The position numbers were made by a program, and so were the translations under genes. The notes under the pieces are model-generated. The model searched no databases. It was given only the letters and a program-made list of their open reading frames with translations, and was not told the origin of the DNA. A stretch of 50,294 nucleotides of DNA, taken from the NCBI GenBank assembly GCA_031291095.1, contig JARLJR010000104.1, positions 1 to 50,294 on the forward strand. Reading direction: 5' to 3'. This DNA is from Legionella sp. (GTDB lineage: Bacteria; Pseudomonadota; Gammaproteobacteria; Legionellales; Legionellaceae). Each line of letters opens with the position of its first letter. Positions within the stretch are counted from its first letter, which is position 1. Below are positions 24,397 to 34,706 of this stretch, in pieces.

Positions 24397-27300
24397 TTAA
24401 ACAAGCCTAACCTTAAAGCCAAGCTGTCCATTATAAGTATTCGCATGCAGATTTAAACCCACACCATAACTGCCATTAGCATAAAGCGACATATTTCTTG
24501 GTAAATCTAAGGTAGTCCCTAAGTTTAACTCTAAAGTAGAACCTTCAAGCTGCGATTGGAACGGAATATATCCAGCAGCTGAAGAAAATTGTGCTTGGGG
24601 ATTGCCTCTGAACTGATACCAAAAGTTCGGCCTAAACCAGGTAGTTAGCGTTTTTTCTTCATTATTATTAAATACATGCTTATTTGCAAAACGCACACCT
24701 AAACGACCCGCTAAAGAATCGTTATTTTTAAACCGAATAATTGCTCCAATATCTTGGCCATTATCTAAATTAATCGACTGATAGACCAATTGTCCTTGAG
24801 GCTCAACTATCCATTGTTGTTTAAAGGTAAAGGGATATCCACTTTCAATTGAAGCCGCCAGTCCCCAGCCACTGGTTTCTAGAGCAGGAATACGGTAGGA
24901 CTGAGAACGTGCTTCACTATACCATGTGGCTTGTAATACAGTATCAATATAAGCTTCCATTGGCGAGTAAACAGTCCAATAGCCGCCCATTGTATAGCCA
25001 GTAAACTCATTAGAACCTAAATAGAGATGTGGACGTTCTACACCACCTGTACCTCTGCCAAATGCCCCATAGACTCCTAAATGATTACGTGTGCCTTTGG
25101 CTGTTGAGCCTTCATAGAGGTCTCCACCAATTTGCAGGGCAGCAAAATTATAGTCATAGTGTGAACTTCTTAAGAATCGGTTACTATTAATACGGTTCCG
25201 ATCTCCGTGCATCCCAAGGACACGACCCCAGACTCTTGGGGATGCATTTGCTGACGTTACCGCATCTGTGGGCCATTTACCCTGCCCTACTCTCTGATGC
25301 AACGTATCAATTAGTGCTTGGCCATATAACAAGGTCATTGCAGGCAACACCGGATAAAGTCCTACTTCACTACGGTAATTAGCGGGGCTAGGAGGTCCTG
25401 GTGGTGGAGGCTCCGAAGAACAATTAGGATTTGTAAGAGGGCAAATACTACGTAAATACCAATTGTTTTCATTATCGCCATTGATTCCAGAACGGTATAA
25501 AGAATATTCATATGGCCCTGCTATAGCAGGGGCCGCAAGACTAAATGCCGCTGAGTCGGTCACGCCCTCATTAATCGCTTCGACTACTAAAATCCCATCA
25601 CCTACAGTAATGGCTCCCTTTCCTCCGGAATTTCGTATAATAAGTCTTGTTGCTCCTGTTGCTGTTCCTCCATCTACAACTAATAAATCAGAGGGAGAAC
25701 CTGTTTCTTGCAGAAAAGTATTCAACCGCATTAGACCATTCCCGCCCACATAATTATTAATAGTTAAGGTCTTATAGCCATTCTGTGTGGGTAATGAAAA
25801 ATCAATGAGGCTTAGCGAGTTAGTTAAATTAGTTAAATTAGATGAGCCGGTCAAATTCCATAAGGTATTATTTTCTAAGGCTACATTAGTAATATTACCT
25901 GCCTCGGTAAATGCAGCCCCGTTAAGTACGGATCCGCTAGAGGTGATCGTCACAATGGCGGCAGGCGCGATAAGCTGATGGGCTGATTTTAAACGCCCTT
26001 TTACTACAAAAGTTGTTGTAGGTATACTGTCATTATCAGCTGGGGGTAAAGCGATACCAGGTGCCGCAACACCAGCTGATTGGCCAGCTATCAACCAAAA
26101 ATTATTCCCTGATACGCTCGTATTGTTTAATTCAATATTTGCAACTCCATTTATAATACCAATCCCTGCTCCCTGAGTACTAGTTAGGGATCCTCCTGTA
26201 ATTGAAGCATTTGCGGTAAAACCCGTTGTACTTGTAATTAATAGACCTGCCGCAAGATTACCTTGCGCACGGATTATTGAATTAGAAGCGATAAGGGTGC
26301 CTCCTTCTTGTATCGAGAGAGCATGAGCCTGTCCTCCCAACGTAGTAATCGATGAGTTACTTATCTCCGCTATTGTCGATGAAGAATCACTGCTTGAGGC
26401 TTGTGACATTAGGCCAACCGCCGATGTTTCTTGGGTCGTAATTTGGCTATTTTCGACGATTAAATGCGCTCCATTGAAAGCGATTCCACCAAATGCACTA
26501 GTGCCACTGGTAAGAATATTAGCTGAATCAACAGTCAGATTAGAAGCAACGCCAGAAGCATATAAACCGTACGCATCGCTCCCTAATGTCGAAAGTTGTA
26601 ATCCAGTTATCGATGCTTGGGATTGGCTTTGTGTCATAACACCAAAAGACCCTACTCCTAGAGTTTCTACGTTGAGTGTACCCCCAGTAAATGTACTACT
26701 GGTAGTTAAGGAGCAACCGGCGCAATTTACCCAAATACCTAATGCAACCTCGCCCTCAGTGTGGATAGTAGAATTATTGAGTTGCGTATTAGCTCCAGTT
26801 TGTGTATTAGTAGCATGAGCTGCATCGCCAAAGGTTGAAAGGCTAAGTTGACTACCAAACATGCGGCTTAAACTTGAGTTTACAAGAGCAGCGCCGCCAA
26901 TACCCGTAGTTCTAATCTCCACATTATCAAAAGTTATCTGTGAACCTCCTTGGGCATTAAGTCCATAAGCGCCCGCATTATTGTTCCCCGGATCTCTTCC
27001 CCCTGAAGTATTAATATGTAACCCACTTAATACTCCATCTGCACCATTGGCTAAAACAATGCCTGAAGCACCATTCCCAATAGTCGTAATCATTGCATTT
27101 AGAAGAGAAACAACGGGTGTGCCTGCTATTTTGCTGACTCCTGTTGCCCAGATACCATAACCACGAGTGAGTCCAGAAGTACTAATCGTAAGCTGAGAAC
27201 CCGCATTACTTCTAAAAAAGGACGCATTGACTGATGAGTCAATATTAAAACCATAGCCACTATTGCCATTAGTCACTACCTGGACATTAGTTCCTGCTAT

Positions 27301-27516
27301 TTCCACCGTACCATTAGTTACATTCACACCACGAGCACCAGAGGTACTCGGTTGAATTGTAGTGTTACTCACAATAGACGTTGTGCCACCTGAGGATACC
27401 GTCACTGTACTAGTAATTGTACCAGGACCAACAGTAGCTGCTATAGAGCTAATTGGCAAAAGAGCAATTACAATTGCATAATGAAAAACATTGGGCAAAA
27501 CTAAAATAGTTTGCAT
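24397..27516 (-). CDS. Autotransporter (type Va) with beta-helix passenger
   Basis: A 1039-residue outer-membrane autotransporter. The signal peptide is at about 1-27 (ends ISSIAA). The passenger of short Gly/Ser/Thr/Asn-rich repeats (about 28-690) is the pattern of pectate-lyase-like right-handed beta-helices. A Pro-rich linker (SEPPPPGPPSPAN) follows, then the autotransporter barrel (about 740-1039) starting at RVWGRVLGMHGD and ending LGFKVRLV. AAGGAGGG upstream fixes ATG 27516. No protease or lipase motif is seen, so adhesion or aggregation is the likeliest role. The barrel has a decayed relative at 11243-11484, and the N-terminus resembles the interrupted gene at 49535. Confidence 0.9.
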   Translation of the reverse strand: MQTILVLPNVFHYAIVIALLPISSIAATVGPGTITSTVTVSSGGTTSIVSNTTIQPSTSGARGVNVTNGTVEIAGTNVQVVTNGNSGYGFNIDSSVNASFFRSNAGSQLTISTSGLTRGYGIWATGVSKIAGTPVVSLLNAMITTIGNGASGIVLANGADGVLSGLHINTSGGRDPGNNNAGAYGLNAQGGSQITFDNVEIRTTGIGGAALVNSSLSRMFGSQLSLSTFGDAAHATNTQTGANTQLNNSTIHTEGEVALGIWVNCAGCSLTTSSTFTGGTLNVETLGVGSFGVMTQSQSQASITGLQLSTLGSDAYGLYASGVASNLTVDSANILTSGTSAFGGIAFNGAHLIVENSQITTQETSAVGLMSQASSSDSSSTIAEISNSSITTLGGQAHALSIQEGGTLIASNSIIRAQGNLAAGLLITSTTGFTANASITGGSLTSTQGAGIGIINGVANIELNNTSVSGNNFWLIAGQSAGVAAPGIALPPADNDSIPTTTFVVKGRLKSAHQLIAPAAIVTITSSGSVLNGAAFTEAGNITNVALENNTLWNLTGSSNLTNLTNSLSLIDFSLPTQNGYKTLTINNYVGGNGLMRLNTFLQETGSPSDLLVVDGGTATGATRLIIRNSGGKGAITVGDGILVVEAINEGVTDSAAFSLAAPAIAGPYEYSLYRSGINGDNENNWYLRSICPLTNPNCSSEPPPPGPPSPANYRSEVGLYPVLPAMTLLYGQALIDTLHQRVGQGKWPTDAVTSANASPRVWGRVLGMHGDRNRINSNRFLRSSHYDYNFAALQIGGDLYEGSTAKGTRNHLGVYGAFGRGTGGVERPHLYLGSNEFTGYTMGGYWTVYSPMEAYIDTVLQATWYSEARSQSYRIPALETSGWGLAASIESGYPFTFKQQWIVEPQGQLVYQSINLDNGQDIGAIIRFKNNDSLAGRLGVRFANKHVFNNNEEKTLTTWFRPNFWYQFRGNPQAQFSSAAGYIPFQSQLEGSTLELNLGTTLDLPRNMSLYANGSYGVGLNLHANTYNGQLGFKVRLV

Positions 27517-27858
27517 GTGGTAACCCTCCTTGGCTACGAGTACGCGCTCAAAATTTTTAACAAATAGAGCTTAAAAAATAATGATAACTCAAGAAAAATT
27601 ATTTAAATACCTTATTTGACTCGAGTAAAGTAATCTAGAGAATACCCAATCTACACCTTCAATAAATAAAAGACTGTGGATCACACAGTCGCATCTTGTC
27701 TTTTGCTTTTCTAGCCAGGATTGCACTAAAAGCAGGATGTGCCCCCATGATTTCTTTTTCTGATGGAATTAAATTAAATCAATTTGAATATTTCACGACC
27801 TATGCTTATGCTTTATTTATCCATGGAGAAAAATTAAAGCACTTCTTGGGGATGATGT
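27517..27858. other. Non-coding gap with a 7-bp hairpin
   Basis: Divergent intergenic region. GACTGTG (27672-27678), loop GATCA, CACAGTC (27684-27690) forms a small perfect hairpin. A TTG-initiated 62-codon frame from 27696 overlaps the next gene and is not considered real. No other content is seen. Confidence 0.4.
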
Positions 27859-29556
27859 ATGAGCAAAAACCAACATATCTCACCTGAAACACAAATAAAA
27901 TTGCACTTTGAACATATGGGAAAAGGCAGTGAAAAAAAACCGCTGGTTTTCCAAGTGCAGAATGTAAGAATGGACTTTATTCAGCATTGTATTAATCAAG
28001 GTCCAAAACTGAAATCACCTGAAACCGAATTAAATAATTATTTAAGCCGAGAACCTCATGCCCCTGCGCAAACTTCTGCAGATCCCCCTTCTGTTGGGAA
28101 TTTAAACCGTCAAAAATTATCCGCGCTTTTTGCTCATCTCTCGGCATTTAATTATCAAATGGAAGGACTGGTGATAGAGCCTGTTGCTGTGGCTGATTTG
28201 ATAAAAAAAATGCGCGAAATAAATAATATGAGCGATGATGAGGCCGCTGCATATTTGGATAAGCTGGTAGGGGGAAAAGTTCCAGGCCAGCAGGACATGC
28301 CAATGGATGAATTTTTATCTCATGTTGGAGGAATGTATCAAGAACAAGGAATTAATTTTCATTGTTATTTGCGAGAGAACTTTTTCCAACCGCTGAAACC
28401 CGAGGCAGTGAAAGAGGCAGGACCAGCCCTGAATTATTTTATGCCGGATGTGTTTCATCAGCAACACATTAATACGTGCGAATTGTCGAGTGTAATGACT
28501 GTTTTAAAAAAAATAGCGACTAATTTTGATCAAATGCAGGCATGGTGTATGGCTAATAATGAAGCGGTTCCTGAGGCTGTCCTCGAATCACGGGAAAAAA
28601 TTAAAGCCCTTGAGCAGCAGTTTGATCAATTTTTAAAAAACCCTGATGCTTTTAAAGAAAAAGATATAAAAAAACTTACTCAGGAATATCGTAAAGAGCT
28701 TGAAAAAATCCAGGTGCATATGGAGCAGGCTTTTGGTAAGGCGATGAACCCTGAGATTGTTCCCTATGTTAAAAAGCACGCGAATCACACCCTGGCGACT
28801 ATTCACCATTTTATTACCGCTCAGGTTATGCCTGAGGGATTTGATGTAGATAATTATAAGTTGAAACAGGAGTTAAAAGCACAACAAACTCCTTTTCAGG
28901 CTAAAGTATTAGGGGATCATTTAAACGTTATTTTTGAAAAAGAGATCGTGAAAAATTTACATAAAGACAATGACAATCCTGAAGAGAAAAAAGGTTTTTT
29001 GGACAACATAAAACAGATGTTTCTTTATGGTAAATCACGCGCATTTACTGAGTTTGTTGTCTGTGGCCATGCTCTTTTAATGGATATTTGTAATAATGGT
29101 ATTTTAAAAGTTATTGAGCACCGTAATGCAAAAGATGAGTCAACAATTTTATCCAAAAATGGGTTAAGCGATATTGGTATCCAAAGCCCTTCCGGCAACA
29201 GCCCCGGTGCGCTCCAAGAAACGGTCGATAGTATTGAGCAGAAGCTCAAAGTTTTATATATGGAACGCGATAATATTGTTAAAGTTAAAGCAGGAGTTCC
29301 AAGTGAATCACCAATGTTTGAAAAAATGAGTACGTTACTTGTAAAAAAAGATGATGAAATACGCGATTTGCTGGAAGTAGAAAAAAACGTTAAAGAGAAA
29401 TATGGGTTAGAAAAACATGTTAGTCCTGAATCCTCATTCAAAAACCATCGAGAGGCATTTAAGCAAATGAAAGAGGAACATCAGATGAAAGAATCTAAAA
29501 AAGAAGTAGAGTTAGAACCAGTAGCTTTGACTTCACCGCCCAGTTTTAGTTCGTGA
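27859..29556 (+). CDS. Large orphan protein with Glu-rich C-terminal tail; effector candidate
   Basis: This 565-residue soluble, largely helical protein has no recognised domain. Coiled-coil-prone stretches are at about 245-300 (REKIKALEQQFDQFL; LTQEYRKELEKIQVH) and 455-540. The last ~30 residues carry a glutamate cluster (KEEHQMKESKKEVELEP) followed by SPPSFSS, the E-block plus small-residue arrangement common in Dot/Icm substrates. ATG 27859 follows GGGGATGATGT. A central Cys/His-rich region (INTCELSS, HHFITAQ) shows no metal-binding spacing I can name. Confidence 0.8.
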   Translation: MSKNQHISPETQIKLHFEHMGKGSEKKPLVFQVQNVRMDFIQHCINQGPKLKSPETELNNYLSREPHAPAQTSADPPSVGNLNRQKLSALFAHLSAFNYQMEGLVIEPVAVADLIKKMREINNMSDDEAAAYLDKLVGGKVPGQQDMPMDEFLSHVGGMYQEQGINFHCYLRENFFQPLKPEAVKEAGPALNYFMPDVFHQQHINTCELSSVMTVLKKIATNFDQMQAWCMANNEAVPEAVLESREKIKALEQQFDQFLKNPDAFKEKDIKKLTQEYRKELEKIQVHMEQAFGKAMNPEIVPYVKKHANHTLATIHHFITAQVMPEGFDVDNYKLKQELKAQQTPFQAKVLGDHLNVIFEKEIVKNLHKDNDNPEEKKGFLDNIKQMFLYGKSRAFTEFVVCGHALLMDICNNGILKVIEHRNAKDESTILSKNGLSDIGIQSPSGNSPGALQETVDSIEQKLKVLYMERDNIVKVKAGVPSESPMFEKMSTLLVKKDDEIRDLLEVEKNVKEKYGLEKHVSPESSFKNHREAFKQMKEEHQMKESKKEVELEPVALTSPPSFSS

Positions 29557-29752
29557 TCTTCTAACAGTCCTTTGGCCTTCTCGGATTACATCGTCAGGGA
29601 ATTTCCACTAGCTCGGTTGCATCTACATCGGAGGGCACAGCACATTCATAAAATTTTAACTGAGGTTCACATCGAGCAAAAAAGCAAGATAGGGCCTCTT
29701 GATGCATTTAACTTAAAATTGGTGTTGTTTTAAAATATAAAGAACAAAAAAA

Positions 29753-29770
29753 TACCGTATTTTTTACGGT
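29753..29770 (-). terminator. R2 hairpin, copy 3, with T-run: terminator of the alpha/beta-hydrolase gene
   Basis: On the minus strand ACCGTA-AAAAA-TACGGT is followed by ATTTTTTTG, a complete Rho-independent terminator. It is 19 bp beyond the second stop codon (29789) of the gene's in-frame extension. Confidence 0.7.
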
Positions 29771-29788
29771 GTTTAAATCATGGGCCGT

Positions 29789-29923
29789 TTATTTCACAGG
29801 CCCGTGGTTATGTTCTTGCCCCATCAGGTAGCGATCGATATTTTTAAGGGTATTGGCGGGTAGGCGCTCCCCTGTTGCTATGGGACCCGGGGTATAGCGG
29901 CTGCATTCCCCGGGTTCAATGCT
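29789..29923 (-). pseudogene. In-frame C-terminal extension beyond the stop of the hydrolase gene
   Basis: After TAA at 29924-29926 the same frame continues for 44 codons (SIEPGECSRYTPGPIATGER and then LPANTLKNIDRYLMGQEHNH, ending GPVK) to TAA 29789-29791. The composition is protein-like, and the terminator follows this second stop rather than the first. This suggests that the ancestral protein was 768 residues long and a nonsense mutation removed its tail. Confidence 0.5.
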
Positions 29924-32095
29924 TTAAGCGCGAACCAGACCATGACGATTTGAACGGATTAGGCTCAGATCCAAATCAGAAACTGTTATTCCTTGGGTAA
30001 ATAATCCGTGACGCTTGCCTGATTTATTTTGTTCTGCTGCGAGGTGTTCCTCTAGAAGCTCTTGAGGCAATTTGGCATGATAATTTTGTAATCGTCGCAA
30101 GACAGTATCGGCTAAATTTTTACTCAAATAGGAGCCATTGCCATGTAAGCATGGGGCCGGGGCAAAGGTGCGTTCGGTTAACGTATTAAGACGATTTTTA
30201 AGAAACTTTATTCCTGTTTTACATTCGCTAGGATTATCACCCCAAGTCATTTTATTTAACGCTGGTTCATATGCGCTGATGATATCGGCTGCAACATCAC
30301 TCGCCTGGAAAAGGCGCATGAGTTGCATTTGCGTCGGTAGCTCTGCATGCGCTGGTTCTTTCATGAATCGTGCCATGGCCTTTAATAGTAGGAAACGTTC
30401 TGCCGATGTAAGCTCAATTCCTGCGGGTGACACAAGATATTCGGCCTTGCCAGAAAGATCATATTTTTCCAATAAAACAGCAAATTGTTCTCTAAGGGTC
30501 AATGGCTTATAATTTTTTAATTGGCTTAATTCAGTAAGAGCAAGGCTTAGTAGGTCCGCATCGATGACATTATGGGTATTCTCCTCCTCCGAGATCCCTT
30601 TGAGCACGGTATAATGTCCGGGTTGCTGGGGATTGGGGCTGTCTTTGTATTTCACACCCTTAATGCCTGGTTTATCTGGATTAAAAAATCGGTCTTTTTC
30701 TTTGAGCTGCCGGTGTTGGTTGGGATCGGCTAATTTTGCTTTTTTCGCTTGAATCCTACCGTCAGCGGCTTCAAATAATATCTTATCGCCTCCGGATTTA
30801 GAGCGCTTCTTGCCTTCGTGATTATACTCAGTCTCAGGTGCAACATAAACCGCAACATGCTTATTGTCTGGAATTTTAATCTGCGCAGCTTCTGATTGGT
30901 AGTCGTTCGCTGTTTTTTCCAGGGCATTGCGTAAGATGCCCAGTGCCTTTTTATCTAAATGATGTTTTTCAAAAAAAGTGCTGACCGCATTAATGATTTC
31001 TTCACTGTGCTTACTCATTGAGATATCAGCGTTTTTAAGTGATTCATTGGCATGCAGAACATGATTAATGATGACCTCTTCCAGGCTGGTATAGGTATTG
31101 TTGGTAATCACACTACACCCAGGAAGCTGAGCTGCCGCTTGCCGCGCGATGCGGCCACCGTTTGAATGTCCCAGTAGGACTAAATCTTGGGGTTGAGCGC
31201 CCTTTTTTTCCAATAAAAAGGTTGCCGCTGCTAAAATTGTGTTCACGGGGTCTGCAAATGAAGTTGGCTTTTGTGCCAAATAATCGACAACGAGAAAATT
31301 GTAATGATTACGGACAGCCAATTCTTGGGCAATGGGTAACATATCGGTGTACGCTGCTCCAGCACCACCAATAACGATGAGCCATTGATCGGTAGCAACA
31401 GGATTACGGTATTCAATAGCTTGTACCGTTGTTTTTTTGTCTATGCGCAATGGATAATTCTGCATGTCATTGGGTGCACTGAGCAGAGTTTTTTTAAGTG
31501 TATTGGCAATGTCTACTTCTTTTTGTGCCACTTTGGTCACTACCCGTAGACAAATCTGTGTGATTATTTTATCAATAAAGCCAGGTTTTGCTGCTCGCTC
31601 TTTAGTGGGTGATTGTTGGCCAAGCGGGCTGGATAGTTCAACGGGGAGAAGACTACGGCGGTAAAGATGTGCAGCTTTAAAGTCCATATGGAGAATTAAG
31701 TCATAAATTACCGCTAAATTTTTTTTAGTTGCGTTTAGTACCTCCCCAAAAAGATGGAGATTGGTTTGACGTTCGTTAACAATTTGTTCAATCAAGGTGC
31801 GATTTTTATCAATTAATTGATAATAGGTAAAGAGTAATTTCCATGCCTCATGTTTTTGAGCTTCACTTATTTTATGGTTGGGCTCATTAAGCTGTTTTTT
31901 AATGGCATTAATCGTATTCCTGATTGCATAGGTTGAGAAACTAAGCCCATTCGCAAGCTCACAAAGTTGCATTGTATAAGGCGCAGCTGGTGCAAAACAA
32001 GAAGAAGCCTCTTGGCTTATAGAGCTAATTTCGTGTCGCAGTTTGGCTAATTCATTTTCAAATGGAATGGCAGGCATATTGGTATTACTCATCAA
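29924..32095 (-). CDS. Large protein with alpha/beta-hydrolase core; effector candidate
   Basis: A 723-residue protein. Residues 1-200 are helical. An alpha/beta-hydrolase core spans about 225-340: strand WLIVIGGAGAAY, strand NFLVVDYLAQ, and the nucleophile elbow LLGHSNGGRI with Ser311. The acid and His of the triad are not obvious. The C-terminal half is charged and helical. No signal peptide, so a cytosolic or type IV-translocated serine hydrolase (lipase or thioesterase type) is plausible. The protein now ends LVRA; an in-frame extension suggests recent truncation by a stop codon, which may have removed a C-terminal translocation signal. Confidence 0.75.
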   Translation of the reverse strand: MMSNTNMPAIPFENELAKLRHEISSISQEASSCFAPAAPYTMQLCELANGLSFSTYAIRNTINAIKKQLNEPNHKISEAQKHEAWKLLFTYYQLIDKNRTLIEQIVNERQTNLHLFGEVLNATKKNLAVIYDLILHMDFKAAHLYRRSLLPVELSSPLGQQSPTKERAAKPGFIDKIITQICLRVVTKVAQKEVDIANTLKKTLLSAPNDMQNYPLRIDKKTTVQAIEYRNPVATDQWLIVIGGAGAAYTDMLPIAQELAVRNHYNFLVVDYLAQKPTSFADPVNTILAAATFLLEKKGAQPQDLVLLGHSNGGRIARQAAAQLPGCSVITNNTYTSLEEVIINHVLHANESLKNADISMSKHSEEIINAVSTFFEKHHLDKKALGILRNALEKTANDYQSEAAQIKIPDNKHVAVYVAPETEYNHEGKKRSKSGGDKILFEAADGRIQAKKAKLADPNQHRQLKEKDRFFNPDKPGIKGVKYKDSPNPQQPGHYTVLKGISEEENTHNVIDADLLSLALTELSQLKNYKPLTLREQFAVLLEKYDLSGKAEYLVSPAGIELTSAERFLLLKAMARFMKEPAHAELPTQMQLMRLFQASDVAADIISAYEPALNKMTWGDNPSECKTGIKFLKNRLNTLTERTFAPAPCLHGNGSYLSKNLADTVLRRLQNYHAKLPQELLEEHLAAEQNKSGKRHGLFTQGITVSDLDLSLIRSNRHGLVRA

Positions 32096-32386
32096 CTATC
32101 TGTTTAAATAGGGCTTAATTAGGCTGAAAACCAAAACATTAAGCGGAAAAATCCTCCGTGTAATCTCATGTCTCTAGGTGTAACCTACCGTTTCTAATGA
32201 GTTTTCCTTTGTACAGTTACTATAATATCAGAACAATTTATACCGTAAAGAGACTACAGAAACATTATGGTACATCAGGTAGAATTTAATCAATTGGACC
32301 ACCAAAAATTTAAAAGGCTGATTATTTATGTTAAAAAGAACCTTAGAGGCTTCCACAGAAACCTAAATGGTGAGGTTTAATAAAGC

Positions 32387-33067
32387 ATGATGAATGACTC
32401 AATTAAATTAGCTATTGATCGCTTATATGAAGTTTTCAAAATATACCAAATTAAAGACCCAGCCAATGTTAGCTTTTTTGATTTTGGCCCCAATGCAGAA
32501 GAATTCGCGGGTATTTCTAACGAGTTACGAAACATACCAACTAGAATCTTAGATAGGATGGAGTTTTATGAGGCCGGTTGGAATTCTTGGGGTACAGAAA
32601 ACGAGGTAAAATATTTACTTCCGCGATTATTAGAATGTATTTCTTTCGATATAAATCGACTTGATGATCCAGGTTATTTTAGCCTCTTCAAGTATAAATT
32701 AAAAAACTGTTTTTCGGTTACTAATAAAGATTGGTCTGATATAGAAAAAAATTGTATTAAAAAATTTTTTGACGTACTTCTTGAATGCCATTTATCTAAA
32801 TCGGTCGAAATTGGATTCTTAATTGAATGTGTCCTTACGCTAGACATGTCTCCTGATTATATAGTTAGCAAATGGAACAGTAAGGAAGTTCTTCATAAAA
32901 ACCAAGTTATAAATTTATTCACGCATTTTAATTGCTTAAATGACGGGAAATTTTACTCTCCCAAAGGGGTGTATTTAGATAATAACGAGAAAATAAAGAA
33001 GTTTATCGATTATGTATATACAAAACTAACTCCTGAAGAGTTAGCCGAAATTAGTTTTTGTAGATAG
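32387..33067 (+). CDS. Hypothetical protein, 226 aa
   Basis: A soluble, acidic alpha-helical protein with conserved-looking aromatic motifs (FYEAGWNSWGTENEVKYLLPRL near 65-88, DPGYFSLFKYKL near 100). The WxSWGxxxEVxYxLPR pattern resembles uncharacterised proteins found in accessory regions, but I cannot name a family. Two consecutive ATGs (32387, 32390) could start it. No operon partner. The 291-bp upstream gap shows no remnant. Confidence 0.7.
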   Translation: MMNDSIKLAIDRLYEVFKIYQIKDPANVSFFDFGPNAEEFAGISNELRNIPTRILDRMEFYEAGWNSWGTENEVKYLLPRLLECISFDINRLDDPGYFSLFKYKLKNCFSVTNKDWSDIEKNCIKKFFDVLLECHLSKSVEIGFLIECVLTLDMSPDYIVSKWNSKEVLHKNQVINLFTHFNCLNDGKFYSPKGVYLDNNEKIKKFIDYVYTKLTPEELAEISFCR

Positions 33068-33231
33068 CTGCATTATCTGGTTGAATTCACCTTCACTTCA
33101 GGCTCTGCCATCAGGTTGAGTGCCTGTGTCGGAGATCCCTCACTACGTTCGGGATGACGTCTCAATGGCAATGAGATTGGAATTGGGATTAGGACGGACC
33201 CCTGTTACGATTGAATTCAAAGTTTAATCTA

Positions 33232-34560
33232 TTAAGTCGACTCTCCTGCTGCGTTTAGCTCGGCACATACATGCTCGACAGGCTTTCCTGCAAAGCGAGC
33301 AGCAATCCAAGGTACATAGAACGGTTCTGCACTTGCTGGAGTGGTAAAGTGGTTTTGATTTCCAGGAAGTCGCACTCTCGTTACTTGCCCCCCTATTTTG
33401 CACATTTGCTTAAAATAAAGCTCGCCCATAATTGGAGGTATGGTTGTATCATTTGTTCCCCAATAAATAATTACTGGAGCAAGTGGAACAACCGGGCTTA
33501 CACTCCCTTTAATGTTTGCGTTTACCCAGGCAAGCGCATTCTTGATGTCTAAACGTAAAAAACTCTTATATCGATCCCCGTAATTAAAATTTAACGTGTC
33601 CGAGGCGCTGTGCATGCATTTTTTTGCCATTAGTTTATTTACGACATCAACTCCCTCATCAGTTAAGATATCGCTCAGCTTCAGCTCAGGAAATGCGGCA
33701 ACCATTCCCCAAAGATTTTGAGCATAATGAGTGAAATTAAAAACATTGGCGCTAAATAAATTACTGATATTTTTTAAACGTTCCGAAGCTTCTTGTTCTG
33801 TTTTAACCTGCTCAGGAAAGTTTACAGCCATATCATAAGGCGCCATAGCAACAAAACCGAGAATTTTTATCTTGTCATTTACAGAATCTTTAAGTTCAAG
33901 ATAGCTCTGCATACCTGCAACAGCAAGAGTTGCTCCACCACCTTGAGACCATCCGTAAACTATAGCGCGAGTATCCGCTTGTGCTTCCTGTAGTTGGGTA
34001 GCCGCCCTAATCGAGTTAATGACATCATGGGCTTGTGTTGCGGCAACGGTATATTGATGCTTACCTCCTCCGCCTAGGCCTTGATAATCCGTGGCAACGA
34101 TTACATACCCCGCGTTAATGAATGCATGCATTGCAGGCAAACCAAAATCTGTCCAAGAAGTTCCATTCATTAAGAAATATTGATTCAAGGGCTGGGCCGG
34201 ATCAAGAACTTGAGATGGACCACAATTTTGAGCTGTACCTGTTGTACCATGAGCCCATGCCATAACAGGTCGCTTATGAGCGTCGGATTTCGATAAAGGA
34301 GCTACCAAGATACCCGTAGCGATAGTTTTATTTCCATTCACATCGGATGAAAGATAAGCTATTTTCCAGGCTTGTGCTCCAGAAACAGTAGTCGCTATAG
34401 ATTTATATTTGATCAATGAACCTAACTTGCCTTCAGGTGGGACATTAGGTAGAGCATTATAAAATTCGCCCATGCTTACAGGACCAAAATCAGGGGAAGC
34501 ATGAACAAATCCTGATAATAAAAAGAAAAGACCGAACACTAATTTTCTTGATCGCTGCAA
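33232..34560 (-). CDS. Secreted lipase (LIP family alpha/beta hydrolase)
   Basis: This 442-residue protein has a signal peptide (LVFGLFFLLSGFVHA, cleavage about 21). The alpha/beta-hydrolase domain carries the oxyanion-hole AWAHGTTG (about 101-108), nucleophile VYGWSQGGG (Ser205), acid in YWGTNDTTIPP and His in QNHFTTPAS. This order and ~440-residue length fit the secretory lipase/LIP family (PF03583). Expected role: hydrolysis of acyl esters outside the cytoplasm, probably via type II secretion; that is inference. The 3' gap to 33067 contains a short palindromic stretch, GATCCCTCACTACGTTCGGG. Confidence 0.88.
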   Translation of the reverse strand: MQRSRKLVFGLFFLLSGFVHASPDFGPVSMGEFYNALPNVPPEGKLGSLIKYKSIATTVSGAQAWKIAYLSSDVNGNKTIATGILVAPLSKSDAHKRPVMAWAHGTTGTAQNCGPSQVLDPAQPLNQYFLMNGTSWTDFGLPAMHAFINAGYVIVATDYQGLGGGGKHQYTVAATQAHDVINSIRAATQLQEAQADTRAIVYGWSQGGGATLAVAGMQSYLELKDSVNDKIKILGFVAMAPYDMAVNFPEQVKTEQEASERLKNISNLFSANVFNFTHYAQNLWGMVAAFPELKLSDILTDEGVDVVNKLMAKKCMHSASDTLNFNYGDRYKSFLRLDIKNALAWVNANIKGSVSPVVPLAPVIIYWGTNDTTIPPIMGELYFKQMCKIGGQVTRVRLPGNQNHFTTPASAEPFYVPWIAARFAGKPVEHVCAELNAAGEST

Positions 34561-34706
34561 TTTAATACCCTTTAAATATACAAGTTCATTTAGAATAATG
34601 AGAGTAGCATGTGGAGAATAAGAAAGTCACTAAACTCTATAAATCAGGCCGACCCAACGTTCATTTAGTGCTAAACTCAATGTAAATTGATTGAAGGAGA
34701 AGCCAA

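Noticed and set aside
25463-26818. Several plus-strand ORFs opposite the autotransporter gene
   Set aside because: Shadow frames of the repeat-rich passenger; no start signals.
24397-27516. Repeat array resembling CRISPR
   Set aside because: Repetition is at the protein level (beta-helix repeats); no regularly spaced identical DNA repeats.
27696-27887. 62-codon TTG-started ORF upstream of the 565-aa gene
   Set aside because: Rare start, no ribosome-binding site, overlaps the start of the strongly supported gene; at most a relic.
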